Assembly (NCBI GenBank): GCA_020073525.1
Contig: JAIQFA010000012.1
Span: forward strand, 1 to 64,000
Source: Terriglobia bacterium
Lineage (GTDB): Bacteria; Acidobacteriota; Terriglobia; Terriglobales; Acidobacteriaceae
Direction: 5' to 3'
Length of the DNA: 64,000 bases
Below the pieces are notes generated by a model. That model searched no databases. It worked only from the letters and a program-made list of their open reading frames with translations, and was not told where the DNA came from. Position 1 is the first letter of the stretch. Every line of letters begins with the position of its first letter. Position numbers and translations under genes: made by a program. Below are positions 1-8,520 of the stretch, one piece after another.

Positions 1-123
1 GCAGGCTCTGCATACGATCGAAATACGATGGAAGCAGAGGTTTTGCAGGGAGTGGGCGAAGGAGTAGAGGTCATCCTGCATCTTGGGAACCAGGTGTCGG
101 AAAGCACTCGTCTAAGCCATTGA
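1..123 (+). CDS. C-terminal end of a probable HlyD/RND-type efflux adaptor (5' end outside window)
   Basis: An open frame runs from base 1 to a TGA at 121-123 and encodes 40 residues. The stretch 'VLQGVGEGVEVILHLGNQV' has the pattern found at the end of membrane-fusion (periplasmic adaptor) proteins of RND and ABC efflux pumps, where a 'V..GL.eGd.Vi' strand is followed by a short hydrophilic tail. The gene is co-directional with the Usp gene that starts 34 bases later. Only the tail is visible, so the family call is tentative and the transported substrate unknown. Confidence 0.4.
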   Translation, partial: AGSAYDRNTMEAEVLQGVGEGVEVILHLGNQVSESTRLSH

Positions 124-157
124 GAGATGCAGTTCAGAACGGATTCGGGAGTAGCCT

Positions 158-1060
158 ATGAAAACAACATCCCGCGTGAACGACAAAGTAGGCTTCAGAA
201 ATGTTCTCTTCGCCACGGATTTCTCCGCCGCGGCAATGCAAGCGCTGCCGTACGCAACGGGGATTGCGCGACGGTTCGGCTCCAAGTTGTACGTCGCTCA
301 CATCGTGCCCCCTGAGGATTACCCCTCCGGGCTGAGCTCATCCGAAGAGGCGGCGCGGGCAGGTTGCCGTCAGGCCGAGCCCAACCTGAATAGCGTTCTA
401 AACTCTGCTTTGTGCCGCGGTCTTTCCTGTCAGGCTCTCATTGGTGATGGCGACATATGGATTGGCTTGAGCAACATCATCCGCCAGCACGCCGCCGATT
501 TGCTGGTTATGGGAACGATCGGGCGCAGGGGTGTGGGTAAAGTACTGCTTGGGTCCGTCGCTGAGGAGGCCATGCGTGAGTCACGGTGTCCGGTCTTAAC
601 AATAGGTCCGGAAAGCCACAGCGCGGAGGAAAGTGGGTTCGAGAGGATCCTCTACGCGACTGATTTTTCGACCGACTCCCTTGCAGCGGTGCCATACGCT
701 CTCGCTTTTGTGAAGAAGTACAACTCTCGGATAGTTCTGGTGCATGCCCTTGAACACCTTCCGGAGTCGCCTTATCTCGATGCGCAAATGGCGAGAGTTC
801 ATTTGCGTGACCTGGTTTCTCAGCGAGCCAATCTTGTAGCCGAACCCGAAATCATCGTCGAGATGGGGTCAGCAGCGGATGTCATCTTAAAAGCGGCGGA
901 CCATGCTGCTTCGGACCTGATCGTGATTGGGGCACGCGGGGCCGGAGCATTTGCGCGACTAGCCAGCCATTTCGGATCGGTCGCGCACAAGATTGTGTGC
1001 CGGGCGGCTTGTCCAGTGCTCACCGTGCGACCCTTGCATGATAGAGATAAGGAGCAATGA
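158..1060 (+). CDS. Universal stress protein, tandem UspA domains
   Basis: A 300-residue protein with two UspA domains (about residues 10-150 and 160-295). Each ends in the ATP-binding G-x2-G-x9-G pattern: 'MGTIGRRGVGKVLLGSVAEE' in the first copy and 'IGARGAGAFARLASHFGSVA' in the second, each followed by 'CPVLT'. Tandem Usp proteins are cytoplasmic nucleotide-binding stress proteins, often induced by starvation, hypoxia or envelope stress; the exact role here is unknown. The ATG is preceded by a purine-rich GGGAG. It opens a stretch rich in stress functions (HPF-like protein, M48 protease, P-type ATPase). Confidence 0.92.
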   Translation: MKTTSRVNDKVGFRNVLFATDFSAAAMQALPYATGIARRFGSKLYVAHIVPPEDYPSGLSSSEEAARAGCRQAEPNLNSVLNSALCRGLSCQALIGDGDIWIGLSNIIRQHAADLLVMGTIGRRGVGKVLLGSVAEEAMRESRCPVLTIGPESHSAEESGFERILYATDFSTDSLAAVPYALAFVKKYNSRIVLVHALEHLPESPYLDAQMARVHLRDLVSQRANLVAEPEIIVEMGSAADVILKAADHAASDLIVIGARGAGAFARLASHFGSVAHKIVCRAACPVLTVRPLHDRDKEQ

Positions 1061-1098
1061 GACTATTCGTTGCGGTTCAAGCACAAGACAAATCACAC

Positions 1099-3996
1099 CT
1101 AGAAGGAAAAACGTGTCTGGAATTCAATGGTCCGATTGGCGGATGCGCTGCCGTGGCCGAAGCCGTGGATGGAAGTAGATTGTCCAAACAAGGATGAGCT
1201 GAGGTTGCCAACCGGAGCATCCAGATTGACGCGGTTGAACAGGTTGCGCGCGGCAATTGAAAAAGTAACCGTGTATCTCCGGTCGCTTGACGGGGCTTCC
1301 AGACCGTGGTGGCCGCCATGTCCTCCGCCTGGACCGTGGCCGCCTGGGGGTCCACCCATACCTTGTCCTGGCCCGGAGGGACCTCCGGATTCCGAGGCGC
1401 CGAGCCGCCCACCAAAGCCGAACGACTTAGACACGCGAAGATTCACAGCGAACATGCCAGAGCTGTCACCGAGATTGCGAGGAATGATGGTTTGTCCGGC
1501 CTGCGGCCTCGTGTCAAGGTTTCCCCAGCGGGTCCTAAGGACGCTCGGGCGGCTCAGGTCCGTGGCCCACGCGGGACGGTCGTTGAAGAGTGAATCGCCG
1601 TTAAGATCCTCGCCGGTGATGATGTTGAACGGCGCTCCGGAGTGCATCACGATGAACGGGTTCAACGAAATCCCAAACGGAATCGTGATCGAGCCTCCAA
1701 TGAATGCTCGGTGACGAACATCGAACCCGGCTCGGCCATACTCTGTTGCCAAATCATAAGGATTGCCAGGGAAACTGCTGGCGCCGTCGGTGTCGCTCCG
1801 TGCGTTGCTCCACGCGTAGTAACCGAACAGCGTATAGCGCTTGTTAATGCGCGCATTGACGTTGGCGATGAATTGATTCTGGCGGAAGCGGCCGCCCGAT
1901 TCGTATGCGTAGATATTGCCGCCTGGAAGGGGCCGCACTCCGCTGCCGGAGATCAGCGGATCGTAAGTCCCGGGAAGAAAAGCATTGATATTGCGCGATC
2001 GCAATGTGTCCACGCCGCGCGAGTTGGTGTAGGTGGCGCTGAGGGTTACATTCTTCGCCAACTGCCGTTCTGCGGTCAAAGCTACCTGCTGTGTGTAGGG
2101 GGCCTGCAACCCATCGCCAAGAACCCTGACGACCTGTTGCTGGGTGAAGCCTGACAGCTCAGCGACGCTCGGAATGACGGGATAGAAATCAGGGTCGGGT
2201 ATGAGGAACTCCTGTTGACGGAGACCGTCGAGACGCCTGGTGTCGAGCACAAGACTTTCGCGAACGCGGTCGTAAAAGATGCCGAAGCCGGCGCGAAGTA
2301 CGGCGATCGGCTGTTGTCGGTTCGCGCCACCCGGGGCCCACGCGATGCCGACCCGAGGCGCCCAACTGCGCCAGTCGTTGATGTTCGTCTGCTTCTCAAA
2401 ACGGAGGCCGCCACTGAGAGTCAAGTCGTTGCGCACTCGCCAGTCGTCCTGCACGAACAAGCCAGCGTCAATCTGGGTAAGTTGGGCAACGGGATTGCCG
2501 ACTGCAATGGCGAGCTGACTGGCGCCTCCGCCGAGCGCTCGGATCTGATCCGGGGGCAAGCCGGCCTGCAGTCCAGTTTCGGTTATGCGGTAAGTGTCCA
2601 ATGACGTGAATGTGAACACGCCGTTGTAGCTCTCCATGGACCGATTGCTCTCGTTGATCACCCGCAGCCGGCCGCCCAATTTGACAGTGTGGCGGCCGCG
2701 AGAGAGCGACAGGAGATCGTGAAACTCGTATCGATTTTCCGTAAGTCCCGAAAGCCCCATCGAGGAACCGCCTCCGGTGAAGGCCCCGAGGACGTCGACA
2801 GCAGGATCGGAGGTCATTCCCTTGATCACGTCGTGGCTGCGCCTGTACTGAAAACGGATCTCATGAACGGCGCGTGGGTTCAGAATCGCGGTTTCGGTGA
2901 TTTGCACAACGTGTTCTCTCTCGTCGCTGTTGTACGCTGTAGACGGCAGAGAGAAAGTATCCACGCCGGCATTCGTTTCCGTGTTCTTCTCCCATTCGTA
3001 CCGGCCAACGAGAGTGTGGTTTGGGCTCAGTTGGTAATCCAGGCGAGCGCTGACCTCGGTGTTCGTCGTGGGATTCAGCACAGATTCGCGGTAAGGCACC
3101 TGGTTGAAGTTCGGATCAAGCACCAGGGCATTGATGACGGCCGTTTGCCCAATGTCGCGCCGCTCCACCTGGAAAGTGAACGAAGCTTTCTCACTCAAAG
3201 GACCGCTGAATGTTCCCTCGAACATGCGGCGCTGGTAGTCTGGCTTATCGGTAGCAAACGGATTTCTTGAATTGAAAATGGAATCGCCGAAGTTGAAGCG
3301 GGCTTCGCCGTGGAAAGCGTTGCTGCCCGGCTTGGTCAGGATCTCGATTCGGCCGAAGCCGATCCGGTCATATTCGGCCGAGAAGGGATTCTGGTTCACT
3401 CGAATTTCGCGAATCGACGATTTTGGTGGAATCTTGCCGCCAGAAAATCCGTCCACATAGATTTCGCCACCATCCGGCCCCGCGGACGGTCCTGCCAAGG
3501 TCTGCAGATCCTGCGCCAGATCGTCGGGGTCATCCGACAAGGTTTCGAGCGCCGAACCGGTAAGGGACATGGCACTGGCGTTGTTGTCGGGCTCGGTATC
3601 CACCGTGGAGGCGGTCGAGACCGAGACCTCTTGCTGCACGACCGCTACTGAAACCTGAACATTGTGGGCAAGCGTGCGTCCAGCAACCACCCGGACGGTG
3701 CTTGATTTCGACGTCTCGAATCCTTCAGTAGTGACCTCCAGTTGATACTCTCCGGGCGCCACCTCCGGGAGGACATATCGTCCCTGCGCGTCAGATACGG
3801 TAGTCAGGGTGACCCCGCCCGGGCCGGTCGCCCTAATCTGCGCTCTCGGAATGACCGCACCAGTGGGATCGGAGATTACCCCGGTGATTGTCCCCGCACG
3901 TTCCTGAGCAACTGCGGCGGTAGTCCCGAACAAGCAACAACAAAATAATGCAACGATGATCCCCATGATGACGCTGTGCACGTCAATCAATCGCAT
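1099..3996 (-). CDS. Oar-like TonB-dependent outer-membrane receptor with carboxypeptidase-regulatory domain
   Basis: About 965 residues from the ATG at 3996, chosen because GGGAGGA lies just upstream; an in-frame ATG at 4053 would add 19 residues. A signal peptide ('LFCCCLFGTTAAVAQ') is followed by a carboxypeptidase-regulatory-like beta-sandwich (about 30-110), a plug-like region with 'SSIREIRVNQNPFSAEYDR', and a long beta-barrel ending in 'EFQTRFSF' with a terminal Phe as is usual for outer-membrane barrels. Near the C-terminus is a Gly/Pro/His-rich insert ('GGHGPGGGHGGHHG') that could bind metal. Such proteins are greatly expanded in Acidobacteriota and probably import large substrates; the ligand cannot be read from sequence. 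The small gene at 4105-4344 precedes it on the same strand. Confidence 0.9.
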   Translation of the reverse strand: MRLIDVHSVIMGIIVALFCCCLFGTTAAVAQERAGTITGVISDPTGAVIPRAQIRATGPGGVTLTTVSDAQGRYVLPEVAPGEYQLEVTTEGFETSKSSTVRVVAGRTLAHNVQVSVAVVQQEVSVSTASTVDTEPDNNASAMSLTGSALETLSDDPDDLAQDLQTLAGPSAGPDGGEIYVDGFSGGKIPPKSSIREIRVNQNPFSAEYDRIGFGRIEILTKPGSNAFHGEARFNFGDSIFNSRNPFATDKPDYQRRMFEGTFSGPLSEKASFTFQVERRDIGQTAVINALVLDPNFNQVPYRESVLNPTTNTEVSARLDYQLSPNHTLVGRYEWEKNTETNAGVDTFSLPSTAYNSDEREHVVQITETAILNPRAVHEIRFQYRRSHDVIKGMTSDPAVDVLGAFTGGGSSMGLSGLTENRYEFHDLLSLSRGRHTVKLGGRLRVINESNRSMESYNGVFTFTSLDTYRITETGLQAGLPPDQIRALGGGASQLAIAVGNPVAQLTQIDAGLFVQDDWRVRNDLTLSGGLRFEKQTNINDWRSWAPRVGIAWAPGGANRQQPIAVLRAGFGIFYDRVRESLVLDTRRLDGLRQQEFLIPDPDFYPVIPSVAELSGFTQQQVVRVLGDGLQAPYTQQVALTAERQLAKNVTLSATYTNSRGVDTLRSRNINAFLPGTYDPLISGSGVRPLPGGNIYAYESGGRFRQNQFIANVNARINKRYTLFGYYAWSNARSDTDGASSFPGNPYDLATEYGRAGFDVRHRAFIGGSITIPFGISLNPFIVMHSGAPFNIITGEDLNGDSLFNDRPAWATDLSRPSVLRTRWGNLDTRPQAGQTIIPRNLGDSSGMFAVNLRVSKSFGFGGRLGASESGGPSGPGQGMGGPPGGHGPGGGHGGHHGLEAPSSDRRYTVTFSIAARNLFNRVNLDAPVGNLSSSLFGQSTSIHGFGHGSASANRTIEFQTRFSF

Positions 3997-4104
3997 CTGG
4001 AGTTCCTCCCAGCACGGCGGATTGATTACGGAACTTTTCGTTTCAATCGACAAACCGTCGTTCGTAGTCTCCTGGAAAAGCTGATCAACGTCATACCAGT
4101 AGCG

Positions 4105-4344
4105 CTAAAGTTGTTTCTCTCCCTGTTTTTCTGGGCCCACCATCCGGAGCAATCCCAAGAAACGCAGCGCTGCATCTAAATCATGTCGCTCCCTTGTTTC
4201 TGGCGAACCCTCATACCACAACTCCCTGGCTCGGCACCGAATTGCTTCACTTGCCTCGTCAATCCGGGCAGGGAGCCTGGTATGGTCCGATTCCAGGAGC
4301 GCTCCTCGATAAAGCTCTGGCCAGCGTGCGCCTGTGTCCGACAT
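4105..4344 (-). CDS. Small conserved-looking protein of unknown function
   Basis: A 79-residue acidic/basic helical protein ('MSDTGARWPELYRGALLE...'). The start is supported by a strong Shine-Dalgarno, GAAGGAGGA, eight bases upstream. Heptad-like hydrophobic spacing suggests two or three amphipathic helices; no signal peptide, Cys motif or known domain is visible. It lies about 110 bases upstream of the TonB-dependent receptor on the same strand and may be co-transcribed with it. No function is proposed. Confidence 0.6.
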   Translation of the reverse strand: MSDTGARWPELYRGALLESDHTRLPARIDEASEAIRCRARELWYEGSPETRERHDLDAALRFLGLLRMVGPEKQGEKQL

Positions 4345-4444
4345 AAGCTAAATCCTCCTTCTCTGAACTTTGAACGTGGTGATTTGCCCCTTCGGATCTT
4401 CTCTGGAAGGGGCGACCGACGGACTCATCTAGAAGGAGTGGACG

Positions 4445-4747
4445 CTAACAACGAAGCATGCAGAGCAATCGGAGGTTCGATCGACAGTCACGGCAAACGA
4501 AATTGGCAACATGCTCCGCGAGGTGCTGAAACGAGACAGGGCACGGGACATCCACAACGGCGCACTGGGACAATACCCGCGGCAGTGGAGTGCCACGAGA
4601 ACTTGGGGAGATCGCCGCCGGCCCTGCGACAAGATTGATGGCCGGAGGCGCTTGAATGTCATCATTCTCGGCCTCAGCTGTCAGCGGTATACAGAGCAGC
4701 ACGGCTGCGGCTCCGAGAAAGAGAATTATTTTGCGAACTGCGTTCAT
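4445..4747 (-). CDS. Small putative exported Cys-rich protein
   Basis: A 100-residue frame beginning 'MNAVRKIILFLGAAAVLLC' and continuing 'IPLTAEAENDD', a classical signal peptide with a probable cleavage site after AEA. The mature part contains about seven Cys in its C-terminal half (e.g. 'CVVDVPCP'-like spacing, 'CRDCRS', 'LLCMLRC'). No family is recognised. A 7-bp inverted repeat (4787-4803) and one copy of the two-block element shared with the NhaR-like/M48 intergenic region (4834-4877) lie upstream, so it may belong to the same regulon. The ribosome-binding site is weak, so existence is only moderately sure. Confidence 0.45.
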   Translation of the reverse strand: MNAVRKIILFLGAAAVLLCIPLTAEAENDDIQAPPAINLVAGPAAISPSSRGTPLPRVLSQCAVVDVPCPVSFQHLAEHVANFVCRDCRSNLRLLCMLRC

Positions 4748-4786
4748 AATCCCGACCCAAGGTCAAAAGACAAACGGACTCCACAA

Positions 4787-4803
4787 TGTGTGTGCAACAC
4801 ACA
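4787..4803. promoter_or_regulatory. Short inverted repeat upstream of the small exported protein
   Basis: TGTGTGT-GCA-ACACACA, 7-bp arms around a 3-base centre, lying 40-56 bases upstream of the start at 4747 on the minus strand. The position suits an operator, but low-complexity TG/AC repeats can arise by chance. Confidence 0.3.
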
Positions 4804-4833
4804 CTTCTTGATAAACCAAAGGGGAGTATTGCA

Positions 4834-4877
4834 AAAGTAGAAAGTTTGACGCGAATCGTTAGCTTTTGCGAAGGTAT
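4834..4877 (+). promoter_or_regulatory. Two-block LysR-type element, copy A
   Basis: Block 1 is AAAGTAGAAAGTTT (4834-4847). After exactly 10 bases comes block 2, GTTAGCTTTTGCGAAGGTAT (4858-4877). The same arrangement occurs in opposite orientation at 5933-5976: block 1 is identical over 14 bases and block 2 matches at 15 of 20. Two blocks at fixed spacing resemble the recognition and activation sites of LysR-type regulators. The adjacent gene pointing away is the small exported protein (start 4747). Confidence 0.55.
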
Positions 4878-4999
4878 CACGAGTCGCGGCGAGTCTCGCT
4901 AGAAGATCGCTCGAGGAGACATATCTCGGAAGGATTCTCTACCAGTGGGCTCGGCCCCGCGACCAGCCGTTGACCCAGCGTATGCCACCGTCGACCCTA

Positions 5000-5923
5000 T
5001 CACTTCGCATCGATTGGCTCTCGATTCCTCGCGCTGAACAGGCTGTTCCGAGCAACTTCGCAAACGGCTGCTACCGCAGGGTGGCGTACTTGCCGCTCCA
5101 CGGAAATAGCATAAAAGCGGATCGTGATTGTGCTGGTCGCACCAATCTTAGAAAGCCCGTACCGCCGCATCTGATCTTCCATCACACTGGGCACGGCAAA
5201 CACGCCATACCCTTCTTCCGCAAACACTCTGAGCAAAGCGAGGTCGGCAAACTCGCCCATCACCGCCGGCCTTAGCTTTTGGGAATGAAACCATTCGTCC
5301 AAATCGCGCCGCAAAGCAGTGTTGTCCAGGGGAAGGAGGAACGGCGCTCCATCCAGGGACCGGGGGAACCCCTTCTTGAGGAATGCCAGTTTCTTGGGAG
5401 CGAGAAAACTGACTCCGCATTCGCCTAGCAGGTGATTGAACGCCCGGATATTGGCTGCAGGACTTGCCGGAGCGTCGGAAAGGACTACGTCAACATCATG
5501 AACGGCGAGATCGGCCAACAAATGATCCGGTCTGTCCTCGCGGCAGATCAAATGAACAGGAGTGCGCAACCGCAAGGCAGGTTCGATCAGTCGAAACGCG
5601 ATGGTTTTTGGCAAGACGTCGGCAATGCCCACACAAAATCTCAGCGGCCGGCCCGTGGGCCGCTCTCTCATCGTGCTGGCGAATTCCTGGCCCAGGGAAA
5701 AGATCTCATCCGCGTAGCGCATCGCGATCCGCCCCATATCGGTGAGAACCAATTTCCGGCCGGAACGCCGCAATAGCTCTTCGCCCAGGTTGTCTTCCAG
5801 TTTGCGAATCTGATTGCTGATGGTGGGAGAGGCAAGCCCAAGTTCTTTGCTGGCGGCGGAGATGCTGCCCGTCCGGGCTACGGTCCAGAAGTAGAGCAAG
5901 TGATGGTAATTAAGCCATTCCAT
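5000..5923 (-). CDS. nhaR: LysR-family transcriptional regulator, NhaR-like
   Basis: A 307-residue LysR-type regulator. The N-terminal winged helix-turn-helix (about 5-65) reads 'NYHHLLYFWTVARTGSISAA', and the phrases 'GRIAMRYADEIFSLGQE' and 'PLRFCVGIADVLPKTIAFRL' match the NhaR subgroup (activator of the Na+/H+ antiporter gene nhaA in enterobacteria). The effector domain covers roughly 95-295. No nhaA is present here, so the target is likely different. It is divergent from the M48 protease; the shared 115-base spacer holds copy B of the two-block element, consistent with autoregulation and control of the protease. Confidence 0.85.
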   Translation of the reverse strand: MEWLNYHHLLYFWTVARTGSISAASKELGLASPTISNQIRKLEDNLGEELLRRSGRKLVLTDMGRIAMRYADEIFSLGQEFASTMRERPTGRPLRFCVGIADVLPKTIAFRLIEPALRLRTPVHLICREDRPDHLLADLAVHDVDVVLSDAPASPAANIRAFNHLLGECGVSFLAPKKLAFLKKGFPRSLDGAPFLLPLDNTALRRDLDEWFHSQKLRPAVMGEFADLALLRVFAEEGYGVFAVPSVMEDQMRRYGLSKIGATSTITIRFYAISVERQVRHPAVAAVCEVARNSLFSARNREPIDAK

Positions 5924-5932
5924 GCTGAAACC

Positions 5933-5976
5933 ATACTTTCATAAAACCTACCGGTACATCTTAAACTTTCTACTTT
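5933..5976 (-). promoter_or_regulatory. Two-block LysR-type element, copy B (nhaR-like/M48 intergenic)
   Basis: Read on the minus strand, block 1 (5976-5963) is AAAGTAGAAAGTTT, then 10 bases, then block 2 (5952-5933) GGTAGGTTTTATGAAAGTAT. It is the partner of copy A at 4834-4877. It sits between the start of the NhaR-like gene (5923) and the divergent M48 gene (6039), the normal place for a LysR regulator to act. Confidence 0.6.
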
Positions 5977-6038
5977 CCTAATGCACGTCGCTGAGCTTAT
6001 GAATGAAGTTGCCCCCCGCAAGATGAGGGAGGTGCAGC

Positions 6039-7094
6039 ATGAAGCACAGCGCCAAAACATTTGCCGCCACGTTAACGCTGCTCCTTTGTTTCACGCAAGG
6101 GGTTCCAGCACATGCCAGTGACGATCCTGCAACCGATCAGTCGCAGCGTCCCGCACAGCAGCCCAAGGTAAAGGAAGGCAGCAAAGATGACCTTGATGCG
6201 ATCGGTAACCGTGATATCGGCGGCCGGGGGCTAGGAAACTGGTACTCGCTGGAAACAGAGATACGGATGGGCAAGGAATACGCCCAGATGATTGAGAGCA
6301 CGGTGAAGCTGGTTCAGGACCCCGTGATAACCGAATACGTGAATCGCGTCGGGCAGAACATCGTGCGCAATTCCGATTCGCAGGTGCCTTTCACAATCAA
6401 GGTGATTGACGCCAGTGAAGTGAATGCTTTTGCTCTGCCCGGCGGATTCTTCTACGTGAATTCCGGGCTGCTCCTGGCCACTGAGGAGGAGGCCGAACTG
6501 GCCGGAGTCATGGCGCACGAGATCGCTCATGTTGCCGCCCGTCATGCTATGCGGCAAATGACGCGTGCCAACTTTGCCAACATCGCTTCGATTCCCTTGA
6601 TCTTTATTGGTGGCGGTATTGGCTATGCCGCTCGCTCGGCCGCAGGCATCGGAGTGCCTATGGGGTTTTTCAAGTTTTCGCGGGGGTTTGAGGAGGAGGC
6701 CGATTATCTCGGATTGCAGTACATGTACAAAACGGGTTACGACCCGCAATCGTTTATGAGCTTCTTCGAGAAGATGCAGGCGAGGGAGAAGGTCAAGCCG
6801 GGCACACTATCGAAGATATTCGCGTCCCACCCGCAGATGGCGAGCCGGATTGCAAACACCCAGAAGCAGATCGATACCAAGCTCCCGCCGCGTGATCAGT
6901 ACGTCGTCACCAGATCTGAGTTTGACGAGGTGAGAATCCGGTTGGCTGTGCTGGAGAACAGGCACCGGGTCACGGATGAAAAGAAAGACGACAAACCTTC
7001 TTTGCGGCGGGCCACGAAGACCACGGACGATTCGAATACTGACACTGAAGATGATCGGCCAACACTCAAACGCCGCGATAACCGTTCTGACTAG
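6039..7094 (+). CDS. Exported M48-family zinc metalloprotease
   Basis: 351 residues with a signal peptide ('LTLLLCFTQGVPAHA') and the zinc motif HEIAH in 'MAHEIAHVAARHAMRQ' (about residues 165-169). A downstream 'EEEADYLGLQYM' supplies the third ligand typical of M48 enzymes such as BepA/YggG. A short hydrophobic stretch follows the HExxH helix. The tail (about 300-351) is charged and low-complexity. BepA-like proteases act in periplasmic quality control of outer-membrane proteins, which fits a genome rich in TonB receptors. GGGAGGT precedes the ATG. Probably controlled by the divergent LysR regulator. Confidence 0.92.
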   Translation: MKHSAKTFAATLTLLLCFTQGVPAHASDDPATDQSQRPAQQPKVKEGSKDDLDAIGNRDIGGRGLGNWYSLETEIRMGKEYAQMIESTVKLVQDPVITEYVNRVGQNIVRNSDSQVPFTIKVIDASEVNAFALPGGFFYVNSGLLLATEEEAELAGVMAHEIAHVAARHAMRQMTRANFANIASIPLIFIGGGIGYAARSAAGIGVPMGFFKFSRGFEEEADYLGLQYMYKTGYDPQSFMSFFEKMQAREKVKPGTLSKIFASHPQMASRIANTQKQIDTKLPPRDQYVVTRSEFDEVRIRLAVLENRHRVTDEKKDDKPSLRRATKTTDDSNTDTEDDRPTLKRRDNRSD

Positions 7095-7102
7095 GAGGCA
7101 AG

Positions 7103-7441
7103 ATGCAATTCGAGATTCACGCCAAGGACATACCGATCAGCGAACAATTGCGCGTCCACATTGAACGGCGGCTCAGTTTCGCCCTGGAGCGCTTTGCGAT
7201 GCGGATCGTAAAAGTGTGTGTGAGCGTCGGCGACCTGAACGGACCAAGAGGTGGGGTTGATAAACGCTGCCAAGTCGCCATCGTGTTGATGCCCTCGACC
7301 ACGATCGTAATGGAGGACCGAGATTCCAACATTTACGTAGCCATTAACCGCGTAGCCGACAAGGCCGGAAGGTGTATCGGCCGCCGGCTCAAGCGGAGAA
7401 AGAGTGGCGGCCGGCAGACGAGGATTTCTGAATTGCTTTGA
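7103..7441 (+). CDS. HPF/RaiA-type ribosome-associated protein, short form
   Basis: A 112-residue protein of the sigma-54 modulation/ribosome hibernation family: 'MQFEIHAKDIPISEQLRVHI' starts the first beta-alpha unit, and the basic C-terminus 'GRRLKRRKSGGRQTR' could contact rRNA. In stationary phase, family members bind the 30S decoding region and silence or dimerise ribosomes. There is no long C-terminal dimerisation domain. AGGAGG precedes the start, 8 bases after the M48 gene, so the two are probably co-transcribed. Its stop overlaps a possible TTG start of the next frame. Confidence 0.8.
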   Translation: MQFEIHAKDIPISEQLRVHIERRLSFALERFAMRIVKVCVSVGDLNGPRGGVDKRCQVAIVLMPSTTIVMEDRDSNIYVAINRVADKAGRCIGRRLKRRKSGGRQTRISELL

Positions 7442-7497
7442 TAGGAACCGAAGGGTTGCGGTTGCGGGCCCGGCTAGCAGCGGAAGTGAGCGAAGCC

Positions 7498-7902
7498 ATG
7501 AAGACGGCGCGGAAGAAAATTCTAATAGCGGATTGCCACGAGGAAGTCCTTATGGCTCTGGAGAAGATACTGGAGGAAGCGGGATTTGACACAACCACCG
7601 CATGGACTGCTCGTGACACGCTGGCGCTATTGGATTCGCAGGTTTTCGATCTCGTACTGGTCAACGAATATTTACCGGATGCGGAATGCGAGGATCTGCT
7701 GAAAGCGTTGCATGAAAGGGGTGCGCAAATACCCTGCATCATCATGCAGCCGAGCGCGCCCGAGATCACTGACTATACGGGTCTCCAGGCTTTGGGCGCC
7801 AGCCATATCGTGTGCAAGCACGCCCATCAGCAGATTCTTGAGATTGTGAGCGAGTGTCTTTCTGGCGACAGAAAGACTGCGCTGGCTGTGGAAACGTATT
7901 AG
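7498..7902 (+). CDS. Receiver-like protein lacking the phospho-acceptor Asp
   Basis: 134 residues from the ATG at 7498; a TTG at 7438, overlapping the previous stop, could extend it by 20. The fold is that of a CheY-like receiver: 'KKILIADCHEEVLMALEKIL' carries the acidic pocket region, and a K at the beta5 position ('HIVCKHAHQ') is kept. At the phospho-acceptor position, however, 'FDLVLVNEYLPD' has Asn where Asp is expected. It is therefore probably not phosphorylated and may act constitutively or through protein contacts. No output domain is present. It follows the HPF-like gene directly. Confidence 0.65.
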   Translation: MKTARKKILIADCHEEVLMALEKILEEAGFDTTTAWTARDTLALLDSQVFDLVLVNEYLPDAECEDLLKALHERGAQIPCIIMQPSAPEITDYTGLQALGASHIVCKHAHQQILEIVSECLSGDRKTALAVETY

Positions 7903-7937
7903 CGGCATTCAATACGCGCGGTATGGGAGGTGTTGTC

Positions 7938-8240
7938 ATGGACGCCGGTTACATGGTCGCGTGTGGAATCGTCTGGCGGAAGACCGCTGATCCGGAAGCT
8001 GGTTGGGAACTGGTAGAGGCCCTGGAATCCCCCGATCCTCGCCTGCGTTTGCTGGCACAGAGCCTTCTGGTTGAGAACGGAGAAAATTCAATGGAGTTGC
8101 TGGAGAGCGCTGTCGCGACAGGAAAAGTCAGTCCGCAGGTAGCGGGCCCATGCATGGCTGAAATTCTGCGAGGCGGACAAGCCAGACAGTCGGGTGGAGA
8201 AGCAGTTCAGCAGCACTTGGGCGATGTGTGGCTCTGCTGA
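7938..8240 (+). CDS. Small soluble protein of unknown function
   Basis: 100 residues from the ATG at 7938, chosen because GGGAGGT lies at a good distance; an upstream in-frame ATG (7923) is less well placed. The central part ('ESPDPRLRLLAQSLLVENG') looks like a single HEAT-type helical pair, and the rest is unremarkable. It sits in the co-directional stress cluster between the receiver-like gene and a small membrane protein. Function unknown. Confidence 0.55.
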   Translation: MDAGYMVACGIVWRKTADPEAGWELVEALESPDPRLRLLAQSLLVENGENSMELLESAVATGKVSPQVAGPCMAEILRGGQARQSGGEAVQQHLGDVWLC

Positions 8241-8286
8241 CGACGGCGTGCGGAAGACTGACAACGAATAGCTGAAGGGGTGCCTT

Positions 8287-8484
8287 ATGGAACCGGCAAC
8301 GATCATGGTATTGGTTCTGTGCGCCGGTGTTGTAGCTCTTCTTGTATGGTTCGAAATGAACTCGCGCCGAAATGAAGCCAGCAAGAAGCAAACGGCGAGG
8401 CCTGCTCAACCAGAGTTTGAGCCCTTGCTGAAGGAAGCCCAGAGTAAGGCTGACTCCGAAATTAAGAAGCCCAAAGCTGCATAG
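8287..8484 (+). CDS. Small single-pass membrane protein
   Basis: 65 residues: one N-terminal transmembrane helix ('TIMVLVLCAGVVALLVWFEM') followed by a charged Lys/Glu/Ala-rich cytoplasmic tail. AAGGGG lies six bases upstream of the ATG. No known family is recognised. Its position between stress genes suggests co-expression. Confidence 0.6.
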   Translation: MEPATIMVLVLCAGVVALLVWFEMNSRRNEASKKQTARPAQPEFEPLLKEAQSKADSEIKKPKAA

Positions 8485-8520
8485 CGGTGATTAAGCACGG
8501 GGAACAAAAAGGAGTTCATC

